From: Dictyophora rubrovolvata
Lineage: Eukaryota; Basidiomycota; Agaricomycetes; Phallales; Phallaceae
DNA: 64,000 nucleotides
Assembly (NCBI GenBank): GCA_029959195.1
Contig: CP114120.1
Coordinates: 1,054,001-1,118,000 of the forward strand
Direction: 5' to 3'
The translations under genes were made by a program, and so were the position numbers. Each line of letters starts with the position of its first letter. The stretch's first letter is position 1. The notes beneath the pieces are model-generated. The model was not told where the DNA came from. It was given only the letters and a program-made list of their open reading frames with translations, and searched no databases. Positions 37,121-50,508 of this stretch are shown here, one piece after another.

Positions 37121-38672
37121 TCATTCAGATTCTAAGAAATCCTCAAGAGCTTGCGTTTTATAATCATGTGCGAGTGCATCGACGAAGTGACCAAGGCCGT
37201 CTCCTTCCAAGACATCATTCAAGTTATTGACCGACAGATTAATCCGATGGTCAGTAACACGCCCCTAACATAACGTATCGAATAAGGGCGAAAAACACGA
37301 AAGAGTGGTTACCTACTTGGGCCCAATTATAAGTTCTCACTTTTTCACTTCGATCGGCGCCACGAACCAAAGCTCGGCGAACCGATCTTCGTTGAAGCAT
37401 TTCCTGTTCAAGTTTTTTATCCAAAAGCCGAGCTGACAAGACTCGAAACGCTTTATCGCGGTTCTATCGGACGTTTTCTTTGGGTGAGGGTAAAACAAAA
37501 CGTTGGGGAAGACAACTTTACCCGGTGTTGGCTTCGTTCATCTTGCATCGACACTGTTATACCCGTAGGCAGATGCGTAAGTCGAACAGCGGATTCTGTT
37601 TTATTCACATGCTGAAGGGAGAAAGGAAATAAGCGAGCCTTCATCTTCGCTAGATATTATTCTTACCTGGCCACCAGCGCCGCGGGCTCTCATAACATCT
37701 ACCTTAACATCTTTAAGGTCATAGAGTCGGTTTGAATCGGAAGAAGCGCTGCAATTGTCTTCCATCATGGGAAGTACCTTGGTTTGATACCACGGACATT
37801 GGTAAATAAAACTAATGAAGGATCGGTGAACACACCACTACTGCTGCGGTGCTCGTGTGAACCCGTCCGCTTTTCTCCGTCTCGGGAACTCTTTGCACCC
37901 GATGAACTCCACTCTCCCACTTGAGAGCATCGTAAGAACCCTCTCCGTTGATTTCTAATACAGCGCTCTTGATCCCTCGTCCACCTTCGTTGTCTTCCTT
38001 GGTGATGACTTGTACTTGCCAACCACGGAATTCTCCGAATCGACCGTACATTCGCAGTAGATCAGACACAAAAAGAGAAGCTTCATCACCACCAACACCG
38101 GCCTTAAGCTCCATAAGAGCGGAATGTGATCGTGTGGGAGACTTCGGAGTCAACAACTGCGTAAAACGGGATATATCTGACACGAGTTTTGATAGTAGGT
38201 TCGATTGTTCGTTCTCAGCAAGTGAACGCATGATGGGGTCCGGATCCAATAATAGTTCCGTCGTTTCGAGAATGGTCTATGAAATAATTGAAGTACAAAC
38301 AGACATAATAACAGAGATGTAAACGAACCCGCTTAGTTGCACCATATTCGTCCCATGCGGCTTGGAGAGGCTCCAGTTCCTTTATTATACGTATTTTGCG
38401 TATTTGCTCGGGTGACAAAGTGTTCTGGCTATGTAACTGATAATATTAAATAGGGTTCAAGCTATGATGAATACATGTACCTCTCTGAAAGCAAGCACTC
38501 GCTGCTCGATTTTCTTCTTTGTAATATGTAATAGTCGGGAATTATCCAGTTCCATTTGCTTTAAGACATCGAGAACACTGGTTTCCGGATTGTGATGAAA
38601 TGAACGACGACTACTATCAATCAACGTCCTCGGGATTGTAAAAGCGTGAGCACTCGCTCGACGCAGCAGCAT
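37121..38672 (-). CDS. MRF1: mitochondrial peptide chain release factor 1
   Basis: Class I release factor that ends translation at UAA/UAG codons in mitochondria. The start ATG at 38672 gives [20 protein letters not shown], an Arg/Ser-rich presequence. The PCRF domain includes [20 protein letters not shown] and [20 protein letters not shown]. The catalytic GGQ is in RARGAGGQ, and an intron begins directly after it; the next exon continues [18 protein letters not shown]. The C-terminus has [20 protein letters not shown] and ends DFLESE at TGA 37123-37121. About 400 aa, full length. It is convergent with WDR59 (84 bp) and divergent from PEX19. Confidence 0.95.
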
Positions 38673-38841
38673 TGCTTTACCATTGCTTACGTCAGACCGC
38701 TTGGCACGTGATTTTTCATCCACTCTTGTCACGCCGTGAATAATCAATTTGTGGTCCGGACTCCAGAGATATTCTTCTTCTTCCTCCCCTCTTCCTTTCT
38801 TGCTGCGTTAACTATCTCTGAAAAGATATTAAATTATTCCA
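38673..38841. promoter_or_regulatory. shared bidirectional promoter, MRF1 / PEX19
   Basis: 169 bp between divergent ATGs, with a CACGTG at 38705-38710 close to the MRF1 start and CT-rich tracts towards PEX19. Confidence 0.45.
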
Positions 38842-40003
38842 TGTCTCCCGTTGGTCCCGAAGACGACTTAGATGACCTAGACGGTTCGTCGATTGTTCTG
38901 GTAGTATTTCGGGCGAAGTATTGACCTACAGATGCTCTTGCACGCTTCCTTATAGAGGTTTTGGAGGAATTCAACAAGCCTGTACTGCCTACACAACCCT
39001 TATCTGCCAATTTGCCGTCAACATCCTCAGACCCACAACCTGTCGAAGATGAGGAAACCAAGGCATTCAGGGAAGCTTTGGAAAAGATGCTTCTTGAAAG
39101 TTTCCAAGGTCTCCCAGCAGATAAGGACATGAATACTGATGAGATAAAAGCAGCAAGAGAGATGAGAGATAATTGGGAAAAGATGCTTATTGAAGAATTG
39201 GAAGCAGGGGAAAGAGGGAATTCGTTGTCAACTTCAAGTGGCACCTCAGGATCTACTAAAAACCAATCAACTTCCAAAGAAAAAGGCAAAATTGATTCCG
39301 CGAGCGGAGAAGATCCATTTCAGAAGGCTATTCGTCAAGCAATGGACAAGCTAAAGAGCAGTGACGATGCTTTGAAGGTGTTCTCCCTTCCTATAACTTT
39401 GGGTCTATTTGAAATCTGAGAGCTTACAGGCCGATTCTCAAAATCTTTTGCAAGGTGACACGTTAGGTAATTTGTTATCTTCGTTGCGCGATTTAAATCT
39501 GGAGGGTGAGGATGGTGAAGGATTGGAATCGGTGCTAGAGAGTATGATGTCACAGCTAATGTCAAAAGAGATCCTGTACGATCCCCTGAAAGAATTGGAT
39601 ACGAAGGTATCACGACTTCTAACAATCGGTCTTCGACTTTCCTAATTTTTTGGAAGTACCCTGAATACCTCGCTGAACATCGATTGTCTCTTCCAGAAGA
39701 GGACCTCACCCGGTATACTGCGCAAACGGCCAAAGTATCCGAAATAATTGCCATCTTTGAACGCTCGTCGTATTCAGATGATGATCCCACACAAGTTAAC
39801 GAAATTTTAAAACTCATGAACGAGGTGAGGCCCTGCATTCCCCCCCCCCAAAAATCTTTCATTGCGGCGGGGAAATCAAATACTTCTTACAGATGCAATC
39901 ACATGGCTCCCCTCCTGCAGAAATTATGGGTACGATGCCTCCAGGATTCGAATTTGACTCGGACGGTTTGCCTAAATTGCCAGAGGGATGTATACTCATG
40001 TGA
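38842..40003 (+). CDS. PEX19: peroxin 19, peroxisomal membrane protein receptor
   Basis: Chaperone and import receptor that binds peroxisomal membrane proteins in the cytosol and docks on PEX3. Exons join as MSPVGPEDDLDDLDEVLEEF, the PEX3-binding head, then FREALEKMLLESFQG, EDPFQKAIRQAMDKLKSSDD, ESVLESMMSQLMSKEILYDP and YPEYLAEHRLSLPEEDLTRY, all typical PEX19 helices. The last exon encodes PPGFEFDSDGLPKLPEGCIL plus Met and ends at TGA 40001-40003. CILM is a farnesylation CaaX box, as in yeast and human PEX19. About 310 aa. Five exons. Its divergent neighbour is MRF1 and its convergent neighbour UTP7. Confidence 0.95.
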
Positions 40004-40116
40004 GATAGAAGATTCAAAAGAATTTTTTGCCCCGATGATACCCGTCTGTGTAAAAGTATACATCATATGCGAAGAAATCTGATATGTTGTTAGCAAATGC
40101 AGTGGTAAGAAACCTG

Positions 40117-42150
40117 TCATCGTTTCTTGAAGCGGTCCAAAGCCGAGAAACCACTCTTCGTCAACTCCTGTCTCCTTTCTAATTTTTGTTGCTCTATTTT
40201 TGCTTTTAAATTAAGCTGGAAACAAGCGTGAACGCAATGAAAAAAAAAACACAATGTACAAACATACGACGCTGTTATCAACAATGTTTTTCCTCTTTTT
40301 CCTCAAGTACCGCTTCAATGTTTTATTCTTTCCTCTCATTTTTTTCTTTTCTTGAATATCCTTCTTATGAATCGATTGATCTCTGTCTTTTTCGTCATCG
40401 TCCTCGGGCGGCTCATCGTTTTCAACAATTACGGAGCGTTCAACTAATCTTCCTTGAGCCCGTAATCGCTCTACTCGCGGTAAGACACGGAATGGCACGC
40501 CCACAGTTGTTCCAGCTTGGTTAGAAGCATAAGTGAATTTAGAAGGGGGAGCGAGTGACCCGACAACATCTGGGTTGAGTGTTATCATGTCCGAAGGAAT
40601 CTGGTTTGTAAAATTAATTAAACGCCGGGACAACAGAAAAAAAAATTACAAGGATACCTTCTCCAATAAACTTCGAACTTCTCTTTCAGCCCTCTGTTTC
40701 TTCGTTTCGAACGGATCGGCGCCTTCCGAACTATCTAAATTAGGTTCACCTGAGCCTGGGACTAATATCGTACTCAGTCCAACGCCGTGTCCTAAAGAAT
40801 CAAAGGAAACATAATAAACGACTCCGCGATAAAATGTTTACCTATTCCTAATACGTCCGTAAATGGTTGCCAGCGGATACTGGAAGCTGGCTTGCCACCT
40901 GATGGAAGGGGGTGTGTAAGATAGAGTGGTGGAAGAATGGATTTAATTTGTTCGGACGGTTCGTTATTATCTAGCCGCGTTGAAGTAAACTTGTGAAGAG
41001 CGGAGCTTGCATACATCTTTCAATAAAAAATTAGCCATCAGATTGCGAAAAGAAAATAAACGCGATCGAACATTAACGCTGCTTCCCGCCGCTACTGCCA
41101 GAGTTCCCCGCTGGCTCCATTCTACAGCGACGGCATGGCCTGAACGAGGCGACCATTGTCTAACAGGATTTGCATAATTTCGGGAATCCCATACCTGGGA
41201 ACTTCAACATCATGTGAACGTGATCTTGAGAGGATTTCCATACCTTGACTTGACTATCTACGCCTGCTGTCGCAAAGCATCGACCTCCCTTGGAAGGATC
41301 GACCGAGATAGCGCTGACGGGACCCAGATGAGCAAGTAAGCGAACATGGGGAGTGGGCGACGAAGGAGTCCACAACGTAACAGTTCCTAAATCCACGCTC
41401 AATGTTTATAGTTCCATTACTAAAACAATGCCCTCACCGTTTCCGGAGCCCCAATAGACAACGGCATTATGTACATTTTGAGCTAACGCCGTCGGAGACC
41501 CTATTTTTGGACGATGCTGAGCTACAATCGTTCCATTAGAGACATCCAAATAGGATAATGTCCCAGGTAAGCCCTTTGGGACTAGGTTAATTCACTTTGA
41601 TCCTGCCTTTAGACGTTGGTATGTGAAACTCACGGCGCAAACCAATAGCCAATGGTATGGAAGATATTCTACGAATGCGGGCTCAATTAGCCCTTTCATT
41701 TTGTGTAATTCGACCAAATCCTGATCGTAGATAAACAGATTTCTAGACTGTGCAACGGCAATATAGTGATGGGAGTTCAGGTATCTGAGCGAGAGCAAAA
41801 AAAAAAACTGAGCTGGAAAGGAAGGCAGTACATTAATGGTCGTATACGCACGTAACGTCTCGGATAGTCTCTCCAACATTGATCTCTTTGACCATGTCTT
41901 TACGTGGATCGCCCATCCAGTCCACAGATGCTATTAGCCCCCTCCTTCCACCTAACAAACACCATCTGCCGTTCCTACTCCATCGAAGTTTCACGCCTCC
42001 GGTGTTCAGTTTCAGCTCTTTCCTCCCCATTCTCGAGGAATCGACGCCTACGCCATCGCTGGCAATAATTTCAGATTGTGTCAAACGCCATGTACGCTCA
42101 AGAGGCTCGGTGGTTTCGATTCGGCCTGGTGAATTGGAGAAAGACTGCAT
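40117..42150 (-). CDS. UTP7: UTP7 / WDR46, SSU processome WD40 protein
   Basis: Nucleolar beta-propeller protein needed for 18S rRNA processing. The readable part runs from [18 protein letters not shown] through [79 protein letters not shown] and [11 protein letters not shown], and ends in the characteristic basic tail [20 protein letters not shown] and [16 protein letters not shown] 40119-40117. The proposed ATG at 42150 ([12 protein letters not shown]) leaves out the roughly 90-residue basic N-terminal head usual in this family. I could not find it in the 1.3 kb upstream. Either a distant first exon exists or the N-terminus has been lost. About 480 aa are visible. Confidence 0.87.
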
Positions 42151-43447
42151 GTAAATAAATTTCCCACGCTTTGACGTCCCGAAAAACTATCAAGCCCTCG
42201 GCGGCAAATCCCTGCACCACAAGGCAAATGTCTCGTATGACAGAACAAATCAATTATTACATACATGACATATCGAAAAGAATAGTTAAGCATTTATAAT
42301 TGAGTAGTAATAAAGTAAGAGAAAAGAGATACGTATGCAAAATTAGAGATACGTATGCAAAATTAAAGATTCGACATAGTAAAAAGTTATAACGAGACAG
42401 AATAATTGAGCAAGTTCAATACGATAAGATTTTTATGCACGTTAAATCTTCCGCATCTTTAGCTATAAAGACTAAGAGGCAAATTATTTCGAAGTTAAAT
42501 CCAATATTATATCACTAAACTGCATAGATATGCTGTATCATTTCAAACAGCCAAACTCGCGGACGCCCATAAACAACAACATTTCGCCCTTCATTCAACA
42601 AAACCAAGGGATTTCATATTGTCATGAATCTGAGATTATAACAACTTACATCGATAACTATATCAAAAAAAAAAACAGTCACATCCTACGCACAACACCC
42701 CATCCTACACACAATCTCCCGCCACCGACCAGATGAACATAGGAGTTTCCAATCTATCTCAAAAATCCACTTAATTAATAATTAGACGAATACATAAATA
42801 GATAAATTACGATTAACGACTCATATCCGGTGGAGGTGTTCTTGACGTAAGTGAAGAAAATATAGAGCTAAGATCGACCGCAAACAAGTCAAGACCTTGA
42901 TAAAAAGTGGACGTATATAGAGATGAACCGCAGACAAGTCAACATGCTCCGTCCTGAAGAATTAGAAATATCCACAAATTAGTTTCTGTCCATCGCAATA
43001 AGGCACGATACAAAGACAGTTAGTGATGAATTTGCGACTACGATGGAGGTTACTTTTAAACTCCGATTGAATTTCAGATTTAGCCCCAGATCGAATGACA
43101 TGGTAGATCCCTGCTTGGTGCAGGGAACAGTACCTCTTGAATTCTGTTTCCTCTGTTTCGGTATGATACAAATTTCTACGTAGATCAAGTTTTTGTGTTG
43201 TGCCAGTGCTACATTTAATACAAAACGTAAAAGTCGGTTTCGACAACCATCGCGTATCTATCCATTACCGTATAATTTCTTTTAGTGCTCAATGATTTTC
43301 TAAACGACCTACGCGCTATTTTCTTTTTCAAGAATGAAAACAAAAGTCCGAAGAACAAATACAAATACACATAGCAGCCGAACGACGGGGGTCTAGACGG
43401 ATGCAGGAAGGGGAAAAAAAAAGGATGGCAGGATTGTGTTCAGCCTA
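42151..43447. other. AT-rich intergenic region upstream of UTP7
   Basis: About 1.3 kb of clearly more AT-rich DNA than the flanks. It holds a tandem 20-bp duplication, an imperfect direct repeat (GACCGCAAACAAGTCAAGAC near 42876 and a close copy near 42927) and no frame with a recognisable family. It should carry the UTP7 promoter and the 3' UTR of the transcription-factor gene. Confidence 0.4.
42325..42364 (+). repeat. tandem duplication, 20-bp unit x2
   Basis: Two adjacent exact copies of AGAGATACGTATGCAAAATT. Confidence 0.85.
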
Positions 43448-46400
43448 TCATGGCGATGCAACAATGCCAATACCGAGGTTTGCTGGTAATCCTCTGCTCA
43501 GGTGTATTCCTGTCGGTGACATTCCGGTATGATCTCCATTGATTAGAGACCCCATTCCATAATCGCTCAAACCGACATAGACTTCGCGCGGTTGCGATGA
43601 ATGAGGGGGGACGATGCCATTATGATCTGTGGATCGTTTATGTGACGTCAACGGAGAAGTCTGGTGGCCGTTTTTTGAATTTGACATTGATAAGGTGGAA
43701 GAGGTATCGAATGAAGACTCGTTGAGAAGGGAAATTATGTCCAAGTCATGTTGAGGGTGAGACTGGTGTGGTGAGTGCCCGTATAAATGAGGATGTTCGG
43801 GTTGTTGTCGTCCAGATTGGTGGAAAGTAGGCGTTTGGTGCATTCCATATCCACTTGAGCCCATTTCAATGTCAATGCCAACATCAAGGAACACATCTCC
43901 ACGAGACCTTTCCAACTCATACTCGTCTGCGGCACCAAATCCAGCGCCAATAATCGGTTCATTATCATGCTCCAGATTCATACTGTTGTTAACACCATGA
44001 TATCCCATACCTAAACCCGACACATTGGTTTCCACGCCCATCATTAAATCGTTTTCCCTAAAACATAGGTTGACATCACCATTTCCATTACTGTAATGAT
44101 GATATGACATCTTTTTTGAGGGCGAATTGGCAGGGGGGGTTCTAGATGTTCGAACCCTTGATGATATTGGCGCACTTCCAGAATTGAGTGTGCTGTGGCT
44201 TCGTCGCTTTCTTGTAATGGGGATGGGTTTGAGCCACGGAGGGCGCGAGGGAACTCCCGAAATCGGGGAGGTGGGAATGGACAATTCTGCTGACGAACCT
44301 CTTGGAGATGACGGAGGATGGGGTGTAGACGGCGCTGTGGGTTGGGTGGAAGAAGGCGCGGTAGACGTTGATGATGCCGAAGCAAGAGGAATTTGGGCCA
44401 CTGAAAGAAAGAGAGAAAAAGAAGAAAAGATAAACCATAGATTTAAAATTATATGCCGAAATAACTTACACCTACAGAATTCCTCGAGTAGATCGCCGTT
44501 TCTCATTCCACAGACATATCTTCCACTGAATCGTTTCAGGAGGCTCACACAGCTTCTCAAAGCCTCCAAAGAAGGCGCAATTATCGCTTGTAATTGGGCT
44601 GTTTCGTCAGGGTTGGCGCTAACGGTCGGTGACGAAGTATTGTTAATTATATTGTTATTGCCGCAAGGCGCCGAATCTTGAAGGGAAGCCTCCGATCGTG
44701 GGAAAGAAGAAGAAACCGGGGAAGTGGGAGAGGCCGGTGTATGAGCGCTCGGAGGAGTCGTAGGAGTTGCGACTGTGCTTGTGGCGGCTTTTTGAGATTG
44801 TAAATAGGACTTCAAACACAAAACGACGGCAATGAGAGTTCGACCGGTTTGAGTCAATTGGTGAATCACGTGAACACCGTCTGAAAAAGAAAGAAGGAAA
44901 ATCAGCCCAAAGTACCTTTTTTTTTTTTTTGACTATTTAGACACTTACAGTATGTCATCAAACCCTTGGTGGCAGTACACAAATACGCAGCCACGATTTC
45001 TCTTGCGTGGAGGTAACATTGGTTGAGCGCTTCTTTCTCTTCGTCTCCCAATTTGAAAGTGAGCGCTTCATCAGATGCCGAGAGAGATCCAGAATTCGAA
45101 CTTGATGCATCGTCTTCTCTATTGACGCTCGCGATGGCAGCGCTAAGGCGACCTCTCCATATGAGCATTCCGATAAACCGGTCCAAACAATGTAAGCGGA
45201 CTGCTTGGGTTATCCGTATGACGTCTTCACTCGCCAGTGTTTCGGGTGTATGCGCCCAATGTGGCGGAAGGTAAGCACGAAGGGTCGCAAGCATAGAAAG
45301 GAGATGCGAAGGAGATGAATACGGGGAAGTCGAAGGACGAGTTGACGGTATTTGTGGAAGTGAAGGATGTGGTAAAGTCGGAGAAGATGAAGGGAAGAAA
45401 AGCTGGTGTTGGTGCGGGGGGTGGAGAGACATCGGGGAAAGTGTGTTGGGAGGGGTGCGATTGGGAAGAAGGGATAGATTTAGCTGCTGGACTGTCATAT
45501 CGGAAAGGGATGGGGAAAGGGGTAGTTCTAGCACACTTTCTAGAACGATATAATAACGAACGGTCGCAATGAAGCTACCCATACGGCTTGGAATTCCATG
45601 GGGCTGGTTACCAATTCCTTCGTTGGTAATAAACTCGTCATCGACTGAAGAAGGTTCACCGACATCACAATCCCTGACTCTGATTAGGCATGGTCGACCA
45701 AACATAGCGGCGGCTTGTTTGTCCCAAAGATAAAGACCCCAGAATGTACGCTTACGCATTTCTCGTTCAATTGGGGTGAATGCGCTTGGCGTATAATGTT
45801 CGACACTGCGATGTAAACCGGCATCAAATGAGAGAGTTATGGCGGAAGAAAGAAGGGAAAGCCCAGTTGAGAGTTTGCCCAGACCGATGCTGAACACAGC
45901 CGACAAAAGAAGCGATTGAATGGTGGGAAGGGTGGGGAGAGACGCCGAGGGAAGGAGCCGCAGACGGGTAAGTAATTCGAACCACGTTGAAGCAGGTGAG
46001 GGGAAGGTGGTTGTGCCAGACGATGCGTAGTTAGACGGAGCAATCAGACGGGGATCATCGACATGTCTGGAGGATAAACAACATATTGAGAGAATAAGGG
46101 ACACAAAGCCGGGATCTCCCCATTTGAGAGGATTGGAATAATCTGCCAAAAACGAAGGTATGTGTAGGAAAGGCATCAAATAATGGGATGTAGAAAGGTA
46201 GCATTGGATTAGTCTTGATTGAGAGAAAAAAAGATCGAATGAGAATAGTGGTTATGCATATGTGGTAATAATATTTATTATATAACTCACGTATCCATTA
46301 GATCTGGTGCAACAATGGCTGTGACGACTTTCCACAAAGTCTCGGGGTTGAAAGCATCGATACCTTTTGGAACGCGATCCGGGAACCATTCGGCCTGAAA

Positions 46401-47238
46401 GTTTAGGTGTTCGTTCCCAATGTTGTTGGGCGTGGTGGCACTCGTGCTTGTGAAATCCTCGTCAGGTGATTCAGGACGTTTTCCCCAGTCTTGTTGACCT
46501 CCAGTGGTAGTAGAACAAGAGAGATCGAACAAGGCATCCAGAAGAGGCAAACCTGAGGTCTCTCCTTGCCAACGTTTACACCCCTGTTCGTCCCAATACA
46601 TGTAGGAGTGTGATAAAGGACGAGGGGATGGGGGAGTGGATGGGTCAGAGGACATGGCGACAGTGCCGTCTGGGGAAAAGTGATTGGAAGGATTTGAAAG
46701 AGTGAAGTGGGGAGGAGGAAGCAGATTTATAGTCGGGGATGGTATATTCGAGGACGCGCTAGCTGACACGTTGGAATTTGGGTTTGATGACGGGGTCAGT
46801 GAAGCACTGTTCAAGACACTGCCGCCGTTGCCGCTGCTGTTATTGCCATTTGCCAGAGAGGAAGAAAGCAAGGAAGGCAAAGTTCCTGCCCTTGCGGCGT
46901 CGAGAATGTTGGTGGGAATGCTCTGAATGAGAGTTTCTAGGTGATGCATGCGGTCTTCGAGAGTAGCAGTGCGCTTGGATTTTGAATGCTGAGTTCGCTT
47001 GCCAGGTTCTTCAAAAGTGCATGGAGAATGAGAAGAGAGACAAGATTGACATGGATGACCCTCATCGCACTTTATGCGACGTCGTCGGCAGCGGTCGCAA
47101 GCCCTTGAGAAACATTTGAGCGAATCGGCCATTGGAAGAGGGGCACGACTAGAATGCTTACCTGCTTAGTTTAAAACGACGTTCTTTGGGAGGGGGAGGA
47201 TTATTTTCAACGAATGTGTCATCTGAAACAGGGGCCAT
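43448..47238 (-). CDS. Zn(II)2Cys6 transcription factor with fungal-specific domain
   Basis: Fungal transcription regulator of the Gal4 type, nuclear. The start ATG at 47238 gives MAPVSDDTFVENNPPPPKER. An intron after LS splits the codon just before the zinc cluster ACDRCRRRRIKCDEGHPC...SC...C, whose spacing C-x2-C-x6-C-x5-C-x2-C-x6-C is perfect. A basic linker and a short heptad stretch (LEDRMHHLETLIQSI) follow, likely for dimerisation. The Fungal_trans region has SLILSICCLSSRHVDDPRLI, LSTGLSLLSSAITLSFDAGL and RKRTFWGLYLWDKQAAAMFG. The long C-terminal half is Ser/Pro/His-rich and disordered, ending GIGIVASP at TGA 43450-43448. About 1,150 aa with four or more introns. Targets are unknown. 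A very long gene-poor tract lies upstream. Confidence 0.92.
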
Positions 47239-47331
47239 TTTGAGAAAGAGAAAAGACGAAGCAGAGGAGGAAAAAGAGGAGAAGGAGGAGGAGGACGTGA
47301 GATGGAGACAGCAGTTGCTGTTTATAAATAT

Positions 47332-47360
47332 AAACTAATAAACTAATAAACTAATAAACT
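47332..47360 (+). repeat. short tandem repeat, 8-bp unit AAACTAAT
   Basis: Three full and one partial copies in a row, about 95 bp upstream of the transcription factor's ATG, in its promoter or 5' leader. Confidence 0.8.
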
Positions 47361-49812
47361 GGCATTCCACTCGGCTATTTTCTCCCGGCTATTTCCAAGG
47401 CGCCTAGATTTCTTCCTCTTGGCTAATCTTCCCACGGTGCTTGACATGACTCGAGCTCTCTAAGAAAGAAAAAAATACAATAATAATCATAATCATAGTA
47501 AATATAAGAACAGAATTTTCTTGTGATTTCTTGATAAAAAGACATGTCTCTGTTCGTAAAGCACCACAACCTGCGCCACCGACGAAGGCTGTACTCCTAG
47601 TATTAAGATTATTCTCATTTCTGCCAGCGCACATGGCTTAAGCGACGGGCCACGCGAATAAACTAATAGAATAATAGAATTCCATTTCCATGATTCTGAG
47701 TATACTCCGTATGTATGCTTGATGTGTTTCTCAGTTTCTTTGAACTCCCAGTTTTCTTGGAATGGGCGCCTTTGTGTGAGCGTCTCAGGGCGTCTCCTGC
47801 CGATTCGATCCATTGATTCTGCCCTGCACTGTTTGTCCATCCGATTCAAGGTAATTTAATTTTTACAGTTCTTTTCGACCTTCTTCGCTTCTTCCTGTGG
47901 TGGTTGACACTTGTCAATCAGAATCAGAAATAGTCTCGTCTCCTTCTTTTCTTCGGGGGAAAAAAAGAGACGCGAAAACTTGAATACGAAACCATCGAAA
48001 CCAGAAAAAAAATAGAACATGACACGCCGGTTCAACCAACTTTCCTTCTTTTGAGATCCATCACACAAAAGGGTTTACTAACTAAAATCGCAAACGCTAC
48101 CTTTCCGAAAAAAAAAAGGGAAGACAACAACAATCAACAATCAACATCGAATAGCTCGAGTTCTTTAACTTCCACCATCCTTGGCTCTTTTTTTTTGAAT
48201 CATGGGCCCTGGAGCGCCTCAGTTTCTTTGTTGAAAGATCGTTTGTGTGTTTTTTCTTTCTCTTGGTATATAACATCAGATTTAATTAATATGCCGACCA
48301 GAACATTTGTTCTATTCAAGTCCACAATCGTCATGGTTTATTGTCTAACTCAGACTTGGTTGATATGTATGCATAGATCCGAAATGAAGAAGCACCCAAT
48401 CCAGCGGATGACTGGCATCAACCAACTCTCTGCAAGCATCGGCAAGCTATCCGATTTAATCGCGATATCTCGTCCCAGCTTCCTACGCAATTTTTGAATA
48501 AAAGGAATTCGAATCCGGTGCTATTCCTTTCATTGCGTGCGCTCAGGTATCAGAGATTGCACGGAAGACGTCGGACGGCTATTAACGTGGGCCCTCACTC
48601 GGCTTCTTTTTACTATACATCCTTGCCAGTCAAAAGACATTCTCTTATCCGACTAATAGGCGAACTGTTTGTGGCTCAGAGCTCTGACAAACCGCTCTCT
48701 ATCGCCCGTGATACTTCCGATAGACCGGAGCACTACATATTCATATCAAGTAGGATATTTAGCTCTTTTCCCCGAGTCGACCTCCGAAGGCATTTTTCAG
48801 TCTTATCTTTTCTGAGGAATACTTTGTGTGGAATATACGAATACCGGCAGTGCAATATACCTCAAGAAGTACTGATACTCCACCCTTGTAGAGTAGCTAG
48901 CGCTCAAGTTCAAGGGCTTTGCTCTTTCTCGTCAATTTAAATTGCTCGGATGTCTCTTGGCGGAAGCCATCGACTAGGATGAGTAATATACTCTCCTCCA
49001 AGAATCGTCAGATCCTTGACTTCTTCACGTCTTGTAAGCATGCTAAATTGACGTTCAGCACCCTCCGCTCCGTGCAACACTCAATAGCTTTCTCCTACGT
49101 CACCTATATCCAGCAGGTTTCTTGAGGCTTCCTGTAGCATATTCAATTACATTTGAATTCAGGATCGCCCTTTTCCTTCTTATCTAGCCAACCAAGTTTA
49201 TGCATGCCGAGATTACTGCTAGTATCCCGTGCATACATATCTCTTGGCTGTGGCGCTTTTGGTAACGGTAAGCAATTTCAAAAATGGTCTGATTCAAAAA
49301 TAGCAGCTTGTTTTCCAGATGCTCAAAGTTTACAATTGATACCAACGTGGGTCACGAGCGCTGAACACACGTCCTCTCACATAGCATTAGGACTATGAGC
49401 CATTGACGAAGGCTCCAAGGGACCCTGACGGTTCGGCTTATCATTAAGAAGTTCCAAGTTCAACACTTGTGGGGCGATTGGCTGACCACGATATATCAAG
49501 ATTTCTGTCAACCCCGCGTGGAAATTAGATCCGGAATAATATCCATGTTGTGTAGAGGGTCATAAAAAAAAGATTGCTGCAGTTGACTAGAAGAACCACC
49601 AGATGATGAATCTTGACAAAGAACTGGTGAACGCCAGATAACGTGGCAGAAGGTATCATAATCAACGTGGCAATATCTCTTTCGCGTGGTATCGTAAACG
49701 CTGATTTTTCAGAGTTGATTCTTCGAGACATTGCTAGGGCTGCACCACGTTAGTTAAATAGAATGGGCACCCAGAGTGCGTTTTGACTGGCTACTTTGTT
49801 GGTAATCGGAAT

Positions 49813-50022
49813 TTACGATACGACCCCATTTCTTTCTTCTATCTTGCTATCTAAAAGAAGCTTCAGGTTGTCGACAGCTGTTGCTTCATCAATGTAGATG
49901 CGAGGCTATGCTTGTTTCTTGAATTTACTCTTGAATCTACGGGTCACTAGTGTCAATGGGACATGTGTCGACCATTCCCTTCCTCGATTTTTGGGCCACA
50001 ATCGCACCTTTGAGGCAGTGCA
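49813..50022 (-). pseudogene. possible gene relic of unknown origin
   Basis: Two abutting minus-strand segments read like protein: VRLWPKNRGREWSTHVPLTL followed by VTRRFKSKFKKQA, then after a stop PRIYIDEATAVDNLKLLLDS and KIEERNGVVS. No start codon, flanking exons or family could be found. It may be a decayed host gene, a fragment of a spliced gene, or chance. Low confidence. Confidence 0.2.
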
Positions 50023-50508
50023 TACATAGCTGAATGTAATGACTTCTGCTGGTTGATATATACATATCTTGCAAAAGTTCGACTTATCTTTTTATTCAGT
50101 CTCAATCGATTGGCTCAGCCTAACTTACATATGTAGTAGTCTTATCATCCACATTGATCAATGAAGGACTGACGCAGCAGACTCTTGACTTCTTATCAAT
50201 TATTTACCGGAAATTACTATATATACAACAAGTTGAATATATGGCGTTTGAGGTCGCAGGCGCTACTGTCATAGTACATGTGCGACAATTTGTTATGTCG
50301 ATGTACAGCGGGGGAACTTATACTGTCTCACGAGGCTTGGCATTATAATTTCCCCCACACACCGTTTTAGTACAGGGTGATCGATTTTGCCAATGATGAT
50401 TAAAGCGGCAAATTGTTTGGCGTTTACAAGTTGAAATCCGCGTGAGGTAACATCATATCGGTGTCGCCACAGCTCCGTTAATCAAACGAACCGCTCAGAT
50501 AAATAAAT

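Noticed and set aside
48051-48497. A 148-codon open frame as a gene.
   Set aside because: Composition is erratic, it begins in Lys/Asn/Ser runs from A-rich DNA, and no family or splice context supports it.
48490-48530. B-box-like GAATTCGAATCC suggesting a tRNA gene.
   Set aside because: No matching A-box or cloverleaf arms in the right place.
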